From positions 124,001 through 188,000 of the forward strand of contig NZ_QLLT01000009.1 in the NCBI RefSeq assembly GCF_003259315.1: DNA of 64,000 nucleotides, given 5' to 3'. Shown piece by piece: positions 10,380 through 17,826 of this stretch; within the stretch, counting starts at the first letter, position 1, and every line of letters starts with the position of its first letter. A program made the translations under genes and the position numbers. Origin of the DNA: Kitasatospora sp. SolWspMP-SS2h. Lineage in GTDB: Bacteria > Actinomycetota > Actinomycetes > Streptomycetales > Streptomycetaceae. The notes under the pieces were generated by a model. The model was not told where the DNA came from. It worked only from the letters and a program-made list of their open reading frames with translations, and searched no databases.

Positions 10380-10886
10380 ATGACCGCCACCCCACCCCTC
10401 CCCGGCGACTTCGCGGTCGTCCGGATGGACGGCGCCATCGGCCGCCTGATCCGGATCGGCCAGTTCCTCAACGGCGACGGATTCGCCGACTACGAGCACG
10501 CCTTCGTCTACCTCGGCGACGACCGCCTGCTGGAGGCCCAGCCCGGCGGGGCGCGGCTCGGACCGCTCTCCGGCTACGACGGCGTCCCCGCCCGCTGGTC
10601 CACCGGCCGGATACCGCTCACCGACGGCCAGCGCGCCGCGATCACCGCGGCCGCCCGCTCCTACCTCGGCACCCCCTACAGCTTCGCCGACTACCTCGCC
10701 CTCGCCGCCGCCCGCCTGCACCTCCCGGCGGGCCCCCCGCTGCGGCGCTTCGTCGCCACCACCCGGCACATGATCTGCTCCCAACTCGTCGACCAGTGCT
10801 ACCAGGACGCCGGCGTGCACCTCTTCACCGACCACCGCTGGCCGGGCGACGTGACCCCGGCCGACCTGGCCCGGCTGCTGCGCTGA
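10380..10886 (+). CDS. Permuted NlpC/P60-like (YiiX/C40-type) cysteine peptidase or amidase
   Basis: The 168-residue protein has LPGDFAVVRM at the N-terminus, His in ADYEHAFVYLGD near residue 40, and Cys in HMICSQLVDQCY near residue 138. The His-before-Cys order is that of circularly permuted NlpC/P60 (LRAT/YiiX-like) folds, whose members hydrolyse or transfer amide and acyl groups; the substrate is unknown. There is no signal peptide, arguing for a cytosolic protein. The ATG follows GGAGGT at good spacing. It is followed by a terminator and converges on the SulP fusion gene. Confidence 0.75.
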   Translation: MTATPPLPGDFAVVRMDGAIGRLIRIGQFLNGDGFADYEHAFVYLGDDRLLEAQPGGARLGPLSGYDGVPARWSTGRIPLTDGQRAAITAAARSYLGTPYSFADYLALAAARLHLPAGPPLRRFVATTRHMICSQLVDQCYQDAGVHLFTDHRWPGDVTPADLARLLR

Positions 10887-10915
10887 CGCCGGGGCCCGGG
10901 GCCCGAGGCCCGGGA

Positions 10916-10945
10916 CCCGCGGGGGCGGCCAACCGCTCCCGCGGG
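10916..10945. terminator. 13-bp hairpin terminator
   Basis: Bases 10916-10928 pair with 10933-10945 (one G-U pair) around a CCAA loop, 30 bases after the peptidase-like gene stop. It can also serve the SulP fusion gene, which ends on the other strand at 11059. Confidence 0.75.
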
Positions 10946-10950
10946 CCTGT

Positions 10951-10998
10951 GTCGTGGCGGGTCTCCGTTGTGACGGGTCTCCGTCGTGGCGGGCCTTC
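10951..10998. repeat. Three tandem 16-bp repeats
   Basis: Units at 10951-10966, 10967-10982 and 10983-10998 follow the pattern GTCGTGGCGGGTCTCC with two to three changes in the later copies. They occupy the space between convergent genes, just after a terminator. No function is evident. Confidence 0.7.
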
Positions 10999-11058
10999 GC
11001 GGCCGGCACGCGTCGTCCGGCTCGTAGCGGGCGGCTCGTACCGGGCGGCGCGCGCCTC

Positions 11059-13395
11059 CTACGCGGCCAGGTCCTGCTCCGGCTCCACCCGCGCGTGCAC
11101 CGGGGTGAACCGGCCGGTCGCGGCGTCCAGCACGTAGGTCTGGGCCGTGGCGAAGTCGAAGTACATCCCGACCAGCCGCAGCGAACCGTCCGCGACCCGG
11201 CGCCCCACCGCCGGGTTGGCCAGCAACTGGTCGAGCTGCTGCACCACGTTGGTGATGCACAGCTGCTCCACCACGTCCGCCGCCGCACGGCCTTCGAACT
11301 CGGCGGGGGCGCGCCGCAGGCGGTCCAGCGAGCTGCGGCCGTTGCGCAGCCAGCGGGCCAGCGCGGTGGGCGGGCCGGACGCCTCGGTGACGCCGTCCAG
11401 CAGGGCCTTCATCGCGCCGCAGCCGGAGTGCCCGCAGACCGTGATCGAGGCGACCTCCAGGACCTCCACCGCGTACTGGACGGCGGCGGCCACCGAGTCG
11501 TCGGCGGCACCCGGCTCGTACGGGGCGGGGGCCAGGTTGCCGACATTGCGGACGGTGAAGAGGTCTCCGGGGCCGGAGCTGGTGATCATGCTGGTGACCA
11601 TCCGGGAGTCCGCGCAGGTGAGGAAGAGCTGCGAGGGCGTCTGGCCATCCCTGGCGAGGCGGGCCAGCTCCTGGCGGACCAGCGGTGCGGTGTGCTGCTG
11701 GAAGCCGCGGACGCCGTCGAGCAGGCGGACGTGCGGGTCGTCCTCGTTCTGCTCGATGCAGTGGTGGCCGACCCAGGGCGTCCAGGCCCGGCAGCGGTGC
11801 GGGCCGGGGGAACTGCCCGCGCGGACGGTGCCGTCCGGATCCAGCACGTCGTTCGGCCGGCGCTCGGTCAGCATCGCCACCTGCGCGCCGGAGTCCTGGT
11901 GGCCGGTGCGCCAGGCGTGCAGCGCCTCGTAGGCGGCGTGGTCCAGGAACGAGCCGTCGTGGTGGACCGTCACCCGGGCCCCGGCCGGGATCCGGGTCAG
12001 CGCCCGGCTCAGCTTGGGGACGGCGGCGAAGGTCAGCGGGCCGTGGGTGCGGACGGTGTACGAGCCGTCCTCCTCGGCCAGCACGTCGACGTGGGCGCGG
12101 GTCAGCCGGTAGAGGGCGAGCAGCATGGCCACCGCGCCGCCGAGCACCACCCCGAGCGGCACGCCGAGCAGCACCACTCCGAGCACGGTGGCCAGGTACA
12201 CCGGGAACTCGCGGTGCCGGTGCACCCGGCGGATGTGCGCGAAGCTCACCATCTGCACGCCGACCACCAGCACCAGCGCGGCCAGCGCAGCCAGCGGGAT
12301 CCGCCGCAGCCCGGCGGTCAGCGCGAGCGCGGCGACCAGCACCCAGCAGCCGTGCAGCACCGCGGAGGCCCGGGTGGCCGCCCCGGCCTGCACGTTGGCC
12401 GTGGAGCGGACGGCGCCGCCGGCCACCGGGAGGCCGCCGAGCAGCCCGGAGAACAGGTTGGACGCGCCCTGGGCGCGCAGCTCGCGGTCCAGGTCGCCGC
12501 TGCGGCGGGTCATCCGGTCGACCGCGACGGAGGACAGCAGCGACTCCACGCCGGCCACCGCGGTGACCGTCAGCATCAGGCCGAGCAGCACCGCCCAGTG
12601 GTCGGACAGCAGGGCGGAGGAGGGCAGCGAGAAGAACTGGTGGTGCTCCCAGACCGGGAGCTCGACCCGGGCCAGCCGCAGCTCGGCCAGCAGCGACAGC
12701 GTGGTGGCGGCGGCCACCGCGACCAGCGCGGCGGGCAGCCGGGCCAGCCGGGCGCCGATCCGGCCGGCCGCGCCGGGCAGTCGGCCGAGCCGGGGCCAGC
12801 CGTACAGGATCGCGAGCGCCAGCAGGCCGACCATCAGCGCGGGCAGGTGCGGCCCGGCCAGCTCGCCGGGCAGCGAGCGCAGGTCGGCCAGGGCCGAACT
12901 GTGCGGCGTGCCGCCGAGGATGACGTGCAGTTGGGCGATCGCGATGGTCACGCCGACACCGGCCAGCATGCCGTGCACCACGGCGGGCGAGACGGCGAGC
13001 GCGGCGCGGGCCACCCGCAGCGAGCCGAGCAGCAGTTGCAGCAGGCCGGCGGCGACGGTGACCAGGCAGGCGGTCGGCCAGCCGTACTGGGCGATCACCC
13101 CGGCGGTGACCACGGTCAGCGCCGCGGACGGGCCGCTGACCTGGAGGTGGGTCCCGCCGAGGAAGCCGGCCACCAGCCCGCCCACCGCGGCGGCGACCAG
13201 ACCGGCCGTCAGCGGGGCGCCGGTGGCCAGCGCGATGCCGAGCGAGAACGGCACCGCGATGAGGAACACCGCGAGGGAGGCCGGCAGGTCGTGCGCCAGC
13301 AGGACGCGGACCCGGCCCGGGGTGCCGCCGGGCGGCGGCGGGGCGTGGTCGGTGGTGTCGGAGGCGGTGGGGGCGCTGGAGACGTCGAGTGTCAT
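11059..13395 (-). CDS. SulP-family transporter fused to STAS and beta-carbonic anhydrase domains
   Basis: The 778-residue protein has an N-terminal SulP transporter (about residues 30-430, 10 or more membrane segments, with SGPSAALTVV near 105), a STAS-like cytosolic domain (about 440-510) and a C-terminal beta-class carbonic anhydrase (about 545-770). Zinc-site residues are complete: Cys594 and Asp596 in TCADSR, and His656 and Cys659 in CGHSGCGAM. The fusion suggests bicarbonate or related anion transport coupled to CO2/bicarbonate interconversion at the inner membrane face; Rv3273 of M. tuberculosis has a similar arrangement. ATG 13395 was chosen because residues encoded further upstream lack family character. 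Confidence 0.92.
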   Translation of the reverse strand: MTLDVSSAPTASDTTDHAPPPPGGTPGRVRVLLAHDLPASLAVFLIAVPFSLGIALATGAPLTAGLVAAAVGGLVAGFLGGTHLQVSGPSAALTVVTAGVIAQYGWPTACLVTVAAGLLQLLLGSLRVARAALAVSPAVVHGMLAGVGVTIAIAQLHVILGGTPHSSALADLRSLPGELAGPHLPALMVGLLALAILYGWPRLGRLPGAAGRIGARLARLPAALVAVAAATTLSLLAELRLARVELPVWEHHQFFSLPSSALLSDHWAVLLGLMLTVTAVAGVESLLSSVAVDRMTRRSGDLDRELRAQGASNLFSGLLGGLPVAGGAVRSTANVQAGAATRASAVLHGCWVLVAALALTAGLRRIPLAALAALVLVVGVQMVSFAHIRRVHRHREFPVYLATVLGVVLLGVPLGVVLGGAVAMLLALYRLTRAHVDVLAEEDGSYTVRTHGPLTFAAVPKLSRALTRIPAGARVTVHHDGSFLDHAAYEALHAWRTGHQDSGAQVAMLTERRPNDVLDPDGTVRAGSSPGPHRCRAWTPWVGHHCIEQNEDDPHVRLLDGVRGFQQHTAPLVRQELARLARDGQTPSQLFLTCADSRMVTSMITSSGPGDLFTVRNVGNLAPAPYEPGAADDSVAAAVQYAVEVLEVASITVCGHSGCGAMKALLDGVTEASGPPTALARWLRNGRSSLDRLRRAPAEFEGRAAADVVEQLCITNVVQQLDQLLANPAVGRRVADGSLRLVGMYFDFATAQTYVLDAATGRFTPVHARVEPEQDLAA

Positions 13396-13753
13396 GGGTG
13401 TCTTCCCGTCTTCTTCCGGGGGAACGAACGCAGTCAGGTCCGGCGGTGGGTCTGGTCGGATCGGCTGTCGTGGGTCACAGCGGGTGCGGCGGGGCGGTGC
13501 GGCCGTGCGGAGCGTGCGTGGTGGCGCGTGGTGAAGGTCGTGCGTGGCGCCGCGTGGCGAAGGTGCGGCATTGCGGGGTGCGGCGGGGCCCGGGGCGCGG
13601 TGGCGACGGCCCGTGGCGTCCGGTGGTTCAAGAGTTGGTAAACCGGGAGTAATGGAACCTTTGCACAGCGTGTGCTTCGAGTGCCAGTACAAATAGGGGC
13701 GTTCACCACATCGTGTGGCACCCGGGCCGGTCGGGAATTTCCCGGCGGGAAGC
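13396..13753. other. Upstream region of the SulP fusion, with tandem repeat
   Basis: No convincing gene is present. The region holds an imperfect 26-bp tandem duplication (13514-13539 and 13540-13565, 22 of 26 identical), a 13-base palindrome GCACAGCGTGTGC at 13663-13675, and a locally lower-GC stretch at 13630-13690 that probably contains the promoter of the SulP fusion gene. Confidence 0.5.
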
Positions 13754-13797
13754 CCGGAGGGGCCGGTCCGCCGGGCTGGGCAGACCGGCCCCTCCGG
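13754..13797 (-). terminator. 15-bp perfect-stem terminator of the CooC-like gene
   Basis: Bases 13754-13768 pair perfectly with 13783-13797 around a 14-base loop, 21 bases beyond the stop of the CooC-like gene on the minus strand. Confidence 0.85.
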
Positions 13798-13818
13798 CCG
13801 GTGGAGCGGGGTGCCGGC

Positions 13819-14805
13819 TCAGACCCCGGCGGTGCTGGCCCGCTCGGCGCCCAGCACGTAGTCCGGGTCGACCTGGTCGGCCAGGTCGGCGCCGACCTTG
13901 GCGTTGCCCCAGCTCTCCGCGTTGCGCAGGTGGAAGCGGGCCGCCTGGGCGCTGTACCGGCGCGGGTCGCGCAGCCCGTGGGCGGCGTCGGCGGCGGTCC
14001 GCAGCCGGGTCAGCACCTCCCGGTTCGCGGGCTCCAGCTCGCGCAGCGGCGGTTCGTCCCCGCGCTCCAGCCGCCGCACCCAGCCGGACTGCCCGAAGCA
14101 GGCGTACAGGTCCTCGCCGACCTCGCGGCGCAGGAAGGCCAGGTCGTCCGGGCTCTGCACCTTGTTGCCGACCACCCGCAGGTGGACGTCGAAGTCCTGG
14201 GCGTACTCCTTGTACTGGCGGTAGACCGAGACGCCCTTGCGGGTGGGTTCGGCGACCAGGAAGGTCAGGTCGAAGCGGGTGAACAGGCCGGAGGCGAAGG
14301 AGTCGGAGCCGGCCGTCATGTCGGTGACCAGGTACTCGTCCGGGCCGTCCAGCAGGTGGTTGAGCAGCAGTTCCACCGCGCCGACCTTGGAGTGGTAGCA
14401 GGCCACCCCGAGGTCCTCCTCGGTGAACGCGCCGGTCGCCAGCAGCCGGACCGAGCCCTCGTCCAGGGCGACCGGGCGGGCACAGGCCGCGTACACCGGG
14501 TTCTCCTCGACGATCCGCAGCAGCCGGGAGCCGGGGCCGGGCGGGGTGGTCTTGATCATCTCCTCGGCGGAGCGGATCAGCGGGTTGTCGCCGCGCAGGT
14601 ACTCCTTGATCTCCGGCAGGTGCGCGCCCAGCGAGGGGAGCGCGGCGGCCTGGGCGTCCGTCAGGCCGAGGGCCGGTCCCAGGTGCTGGTTGATGTCGGC
14701 GTCGACGGCGAGCACCGGGCGGCCGACGGCGGCCAGGTGGCGGATGAACAGGGCGGACAGGGTGGTCTTGCCACTGCCGCCCTTGCCGACGAAGGCGATC
14801 TTCAT
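13819..14805 (-). CDS. CooC-like P-loop ATPase (ArsA/MinD superfamily)
   Basis: The 328-residue protein starts MKIAFVGKGGSGKTTLSALF, a deviant Walker A motif with the signature lysine, followed by VLAVDADINQHLG (Walker A' region). DMTAGSDSFASGLF near residue 175 and VGNKV near 233 fit CooC-type maturation ATPases, which help insert nickel or other metals into enzymes. No metal enzyme target lies next to it, so the client is unknown. The gene is divergent from the Fic-like gene. Its upstream region is AT-richer and holds a palindrome at 14875-14889. ATG 14805 has GGAGA nearby. Confidence 0.82.
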   Translation of the reverse strand: MKIAFVGKGGSGKTTLSALFIRHLAAVGRPVLAVDADINQHLGPALGLTDAQAAALPSLGAHLPEIKEYLRGDNPLIRSAEEMIKTTPPGPGSRLLRIVEENPVYAACARPVALDEGSVRLLATGAFTEEDLGVACYHSKVGAVELLLNHLLDGPDEYLVTDMTAGSDSFASGLFTRFDLTFLVAEPTRKGVSVYRQYKEYAQDFDVHLRVVGNKVQSPDDLAFLRREVGEDLYACFGQSGWVRRLERGDEPPLRELEPANREVLTRLRTAADAAHGLRDPRRYSAQAARFHLRNAESWGNAKVGADLADQVDPDYVLGAERASTAGV

Positions 14806-14874
14806 CTCTGAGTCTCCGGCTCTCTGGCTCTGGGGTGTCCGTGGGGCTCCGACGGCCCCGGTGCTTGTTGGAAA

Positions 14875-14889
14875 CCGTTATCGTAACCG
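14875..14889. promoter_or_regulatory. Palindrome in the CooC-like / Fic-like divergent promoter region
   Basis: CCGTTATCGTAACCG contains the dyad GTTA-TCG-TAAC, 72 bases upstream of the CooC-like start, in a patch that is clearly AT-richer than its surroundings. It may be a regulator site; the regulator is not recognised. Confidence 0.35.
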
Positions 14890-15008
14890 ATTAGTGGACA
14901 TGCTAGCGGTGGTTTGGGGGGCGCACATGAGGGAACGGCGGATTGCCACGAAAGGGTGACCCGGGGGTTGCCTCCCCGTCGCCCGGTGGATTCATTACTC
15001 TCGGGTAG

Positions 15009-15890
15009 GTGACCACAGGAACTGACCCGCTCGCCCCGCTGGCCCAGCTCGCCGGGGTCCCCGAGGCCGTCGCCGAAGTGCGCAAGAACGTCGACCGCCT
15101 CTACGGGCACCGCGTGATGCGGCGCCGGGCGGGCGAGGTGACCTCCGAGTCCGCGCTGCGCGGCGCCCGCGCCTCGGCCGCCCTGGACGGCGCCGACTGG
15201 CCGCTGGAGGAGGTCCGCCGCCGCACCGACTTCGGCGCCGACCCCGAGGCCCGCACGGTCGGCGCCGCGCTCCGCCTGTCCGCCGAGGCCGGCCAGCTGC
15301 TCAGCGTCTGGCGCACCTCCCCGCTCCAGGTGCTGGCCCGGCTCCACCTGCTCGCCGTCGGCGACGGCGACCCCGCGGCCGGCCGCCCGCGCCGCGACGG
15401 CGAGGAGGCGGCGCCGCTGTTCCCGCGGGAGGTCGCCGCCACCGAGGGCGAGGCCCCGGCCGGCCCGGTCGGCGAACTCCCGCCGCCGCCCCCGCCCGCC
15501 GAGACGGCCGCCCGCCTCGACCAGCTCGCCGGGCTCCTCACCGCCCGCACCGAACGCCCCACCGGCGGCGCGCCCGCCCTGGTGGTCGCCGCCGTCGTGC
15601 ACGGCGAACTGCTCGCGCTGCGCCCGTTCGGCACCCACAACGGCCTGGTCGCCCGGGCCGCCCAGCGGATCGTGCTGACCGCCGAGGGCCTCGACCCGAA
15701 GGCGATCTGCCCCGCCGAGGTCGGCCTCGCCGAACTCGGCACCGCCGCCTACCGGCAGGCCCTGCTCGGCTACCTGGAGGGCACCCCCGAGGGCGTGTCC
15801 CGCTGGCTGGTGCACTGCGCCGCCGGGCTCGGGCTGGGCGTGCGCGAGAGCACCGCGGTGTGCGAGGCGATGCAGCGCGGCATGGTCTGA
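15009..15890 (+). CDS. Fic-like protein with degenerate catalytic motif
   Basis: The 293-residue protein ends in a Fic-type helical region: VHGELLALRPFGTHNGLVARAAQRI aligns in two parts with the HPFxxGNGR motif of Fic AMP-transferases. The catalytic His is Arg205 (LRPF), and the anion-binding GNGR is replaced by HNGLVAR, so AMP transfer is not expected. The N-terminal half (RGARASAALDGADWPLEEVRR) resembles the start of actinobacterial Fic-fold proteins sometimes annotated as oxidoreductases. A Pro-rich run (PPPPPPAE) lies near residue 160. It starts at GTG 15009 and is divergent from the CooC-like ATPase. Confidence 0.65.
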   Translation: MTTGTDPLAPLAQLAGVPEAVAEVRKNVDRLYGHRVMRRRAGEVTSESALRGARASAALDGADWPLEEVRRRTDFGADPEARTVGAALRLSAEAGQLLSVWRTSPLQVLARLHLLAVGDGDPAAGRPRRDGEEAAPLFPREVAATEGEAPAGPVGELPPPPPPAETAARLDQLAGLLTARTERPTGGAPALVVAAVVHGELLALRPFGTHNGLVARAAQRIVLTAEGLDPKAICPAEVGLAELGTAAYRQALLGYLEGTPEGVSRWLVHCAAGLGLGVRESTAVCEAMQRGMV

Positions 15891-16007
15891 GGGCCCCGCC
15901 CGGACGCGGGTCGGTCCCGCCTCGGCGCGCTCCCGCCCGGGCGCGGGCCGATTCCGAGCGGTGCCGGAACCCGTGGCTCCGGAATCCGCCGGTCCCGGAA
16001 CGCAGTT

Positions 16008-16040
16008 GCGGCGACGCCCGAGACTTCCGGGCGTCGCCGC
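16008..16040 (+). terminator. 13-bp perfect-stem terminator after the Fic-like gene
   Basis: GCGGCGACGCCCG at 16008-16020 pairs perfectly with 16028-16040 around the loop AGACTTC. Confidence 0.8.
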
Positions 16041-16354
16041 TGGTACGGAGACCGGGTTACCAGTGCATGCACCGTTTCTATGCCCATCAGGCGGGGTCCT
16101 GTGCCCGTTCGCCTGGTGCGGCGGCCCGTCAGCGGGTCGGCTGCATGTGGGTGCCCGGCTGTCCGTACGTCGGTCCGTGGGGCCTTAACTGCGTTGTCGG
16201 TTCGACCTCTTGGGGTCCTGACCGGGTCTCGCGGGCCGTACCCCATTTCTACCTCAGATCCGCCGAAAGAGGAACCCGAAAACAGGTTCTTTACGGGTTT
16301 GCGTGGAGGTTTGTCCGATTTTGCGAACCCGGCGGCGGTCGGACCGGCCGCCGC
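16041..16354. other. Non-coding, lower-GC spacer
   Basis: No supported gene. The stretch 16180-16330 is lower in GC than the surrounding sequence and contains a nested inverted repeat (GAACC ... GGTTC and AACCCG ... CGGGTT, about 16270-16302) just past the HAD gene stop, which may terminate that gene. A small RNA cannot be excluded. Confidence 0.35.
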
Positions 16355-17260
16355 TCAGGCCGCCACCGGGCGCCGCCGCCGCGCGCTGTACCAGAGCACC
16401 CCGGCCGTCAGCACCGCCGTGCCGATCGCCACCGCGGCCACCACCGAGCGGCTCGGCGCGTGGAACTCCGGGAGCCTGCGGGTCAGTTCGACCGGCCGGC
16501 TGAACGCCAGCACCGGCCACTCGCGGGCCGCCGCCTCCTTGCGCAGCGCCCGGTCCGGGTTGACCGCGGCCGGGTGGCCGACGGCCTCCAGCATCGGCAG
16601 GTCGGTCGAGGAGTCGCTGTACGCGTAGCAGTTGGCCAGGTCGTAGCCCTCCCGCTCGGCCAGCTCCCGGATCGCCGCCGCCTTGTTCTCGGCGTACGCG
16701 TAGTACTCGATCTCGCCGGTGTAGCGCCCCTCCTCGACGTGCAGCCGGGTGGCGATCACGTGGTCCGCGCCGAGCAGTTGGCCGATCGGCTCGACCACCT
16801 CGGAGCCCGAGCTGCTGACGATCACCACGTCCCGTCCGGCCGCGTGGTGCTGCTCGATCAGCGAGGCCGCCTCGTCGTAGATGAGCGGGTCGATCATGCC
16901 GTGCAGGGTCTCCGCGACGATCTCCCGGACCTGCTGGACGTTCCAGCCGCGGGTGAGCGAGGACAGGTAGGCCCGCATCTTCTCCATCTGGTCGTGGTCC
17001 GCGCCCCCGACCAGGAAGATGAACTGGGTGTAGGCGCTCTTCACCACCGAGCGGCGGTTGATCAGGCCGCCCTGGTAGAAGGGGCGGCTGAACGCGAGCG
17101 CGCTGGACTTGGCGATGATCGTCTTGTCGAGGTCGAAGAAGGCGGCGGTGCGGGGCGCATCGTGGCCGCCCCGGTCCGCGCGGTGGCCGGTTCCGGCGCC
17201 CGCGTCGGGCCCGGCAGCGGCGTCGCGGTCGGCGAAGTCGGCGTTCTCGGTGGTGTCCAC
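16355..17260 (-). CDS. HAD-IB family phosphatase (SerB-like) with C-terminal membrane anchor
   Basis: The protein of about 301 residues carries HAD motif I AAFFDLDKTII near residue 45, motif II in VIVSSSGSEVV, the conserved Lys in ENKAAAI, and motif III-type acidic residues in YSDSSTDLPML. The spacing is that of HAD-IB phosphatases such as SerB. A single transmembrane helix near the end (SVVAAVAIGTAVLTAGVLWY) followed by SARRRRP would anchor it. Rv3661 holds the same place beside ssd in M. tuberculosis. The start is uncertain: GTG 17260 was used, and a TTG at 17287 would add nine residues; neither has a clear ribosome site. Confidence 0.83.
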   Translation of the reverse strand: MDTTENADFADRDAAAGPDAGAGTGHRADRGGHDAPRTAAFFDLDKTIIAKSSALAFSRPFYQGGLINRRSVVKSAYTQFIFLVGGADHDQMEKMRAYLSSLTRGWNVQQVREIVAETLHGMIDPLIYDEAASLIEQHHAAGRDVVIVSSSGSEVVEPIGQLLGADHVIATRLHVEEGRYTGEIEYYAYAENKAAAIRELAEREGYDLANCYAYSDSSTDLPMLEAVGHPAAVNPDRALRKEAAAREWPVLAFSRPVELTRRLPEFHAPSRSVVAAVAIGTAVLTAGVLWYSARRRRPVAA

Positions 17261-17826
17261 GGGAACCGAGGATAGAGGGGCGGGCAAAAGGGAGGGCCAT
17301 TCGGTGGACCCGTGGGCGTGCGGGTTTGTGTTTCTGGCCGGTCGGGTACACCATGGAAGTCACGGATCGTTCGCGCGACCGTGCTAACCCGGTCCGGCTC
17401 CTCCCCCCCGAGCCGGGCCGTGGATAGACGACCCCCGCTCTCCCCCCCGGCGGGGGTCGTCGCATGTCCGGGCCCATTTCCCTTGGCAGTTGAGCCTGTA
17501 GGGAGTGGTGGTGCCGATGGTTGCGGGGGGTGCTCCAGCGGCTCCGGAGCCGCTGTCGAGGGTTCTTCGCACCCCAAGTTTCTGTCACTCTGCGTAGTTG
17601 TGTGAGTGTCATATCGGTATACCTGAAGTGTCAATTCCGAACTGATTTAGCCCCCGTCCGAGTGACCCCGGTTATCCACAGGGGCGAGTTATCCACAGGC
17701 AATCGGAAGTCGGCTGACGCATTCCGCGCCGTCCTGCACCGTGGTGTCCGCGCCGCCACGCGGAGCCCGTCCGGGCCACCGCGCCCGACGCGCCGTCAGA
17801 CCGTCCCCGCACCACGGGAGGCCGCC
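17261..17826. other. Long upstream region of the Tad cluster
   Basis: No gene is supported. The region holds a hairpin (17428-17438 with 17450-17460), a perfect 20-base palindrome at 17536-17555, an AT-richer patch around 17590-17650 with TATACCT that may be a promoter, and two identical DnaA-type boxes at 17672-17697. Confidence 0.5.
17672..17697 (+). promoter_or_regulatory. Pair of perfect DnaA-box-like 9-mers
   Basis: TTATCCACA occurs at 17672-17680 and again at 17689-17697, in the same orientation with a 17-base period, each followed by GG. This equals the classical DnaA box (TTATCCACA) and is close to the streptomycete form TTGTCCACA. It lies 130 bases before the ssd/tadZ start. Confidence 0.5.

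Noticed and set aside
10954..13641. An 895-codon open frame opposite the SulP fusion
   Set aside because: Gln/Gly/Arg/His-rich low-complexity translation typical of antisense shadows in GC-rich genomes; the opposite strand encodes a complete, recognisable protein.
13434..13721. A 95-codon minus-strand frame upstream of the SulP fusion
   Set aside because: Translation is a low-complexity His/Arg/Pro product of the tandem repeats, without a ribosome site.
14868..14900. Zur or Nur box upstream of the CooC-like gene
   Set aside because: Only about 9 of 15 positions fit the Zur consensus and the Nur half-sites are missing, so it is reported only as an unassigned dyad.
16041..16354. Possible small RNA or extra tRNA
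   Set aside because: No cloverleaf or clear promoter-terminator pair could be drawn; only described as a non-coding spacer.
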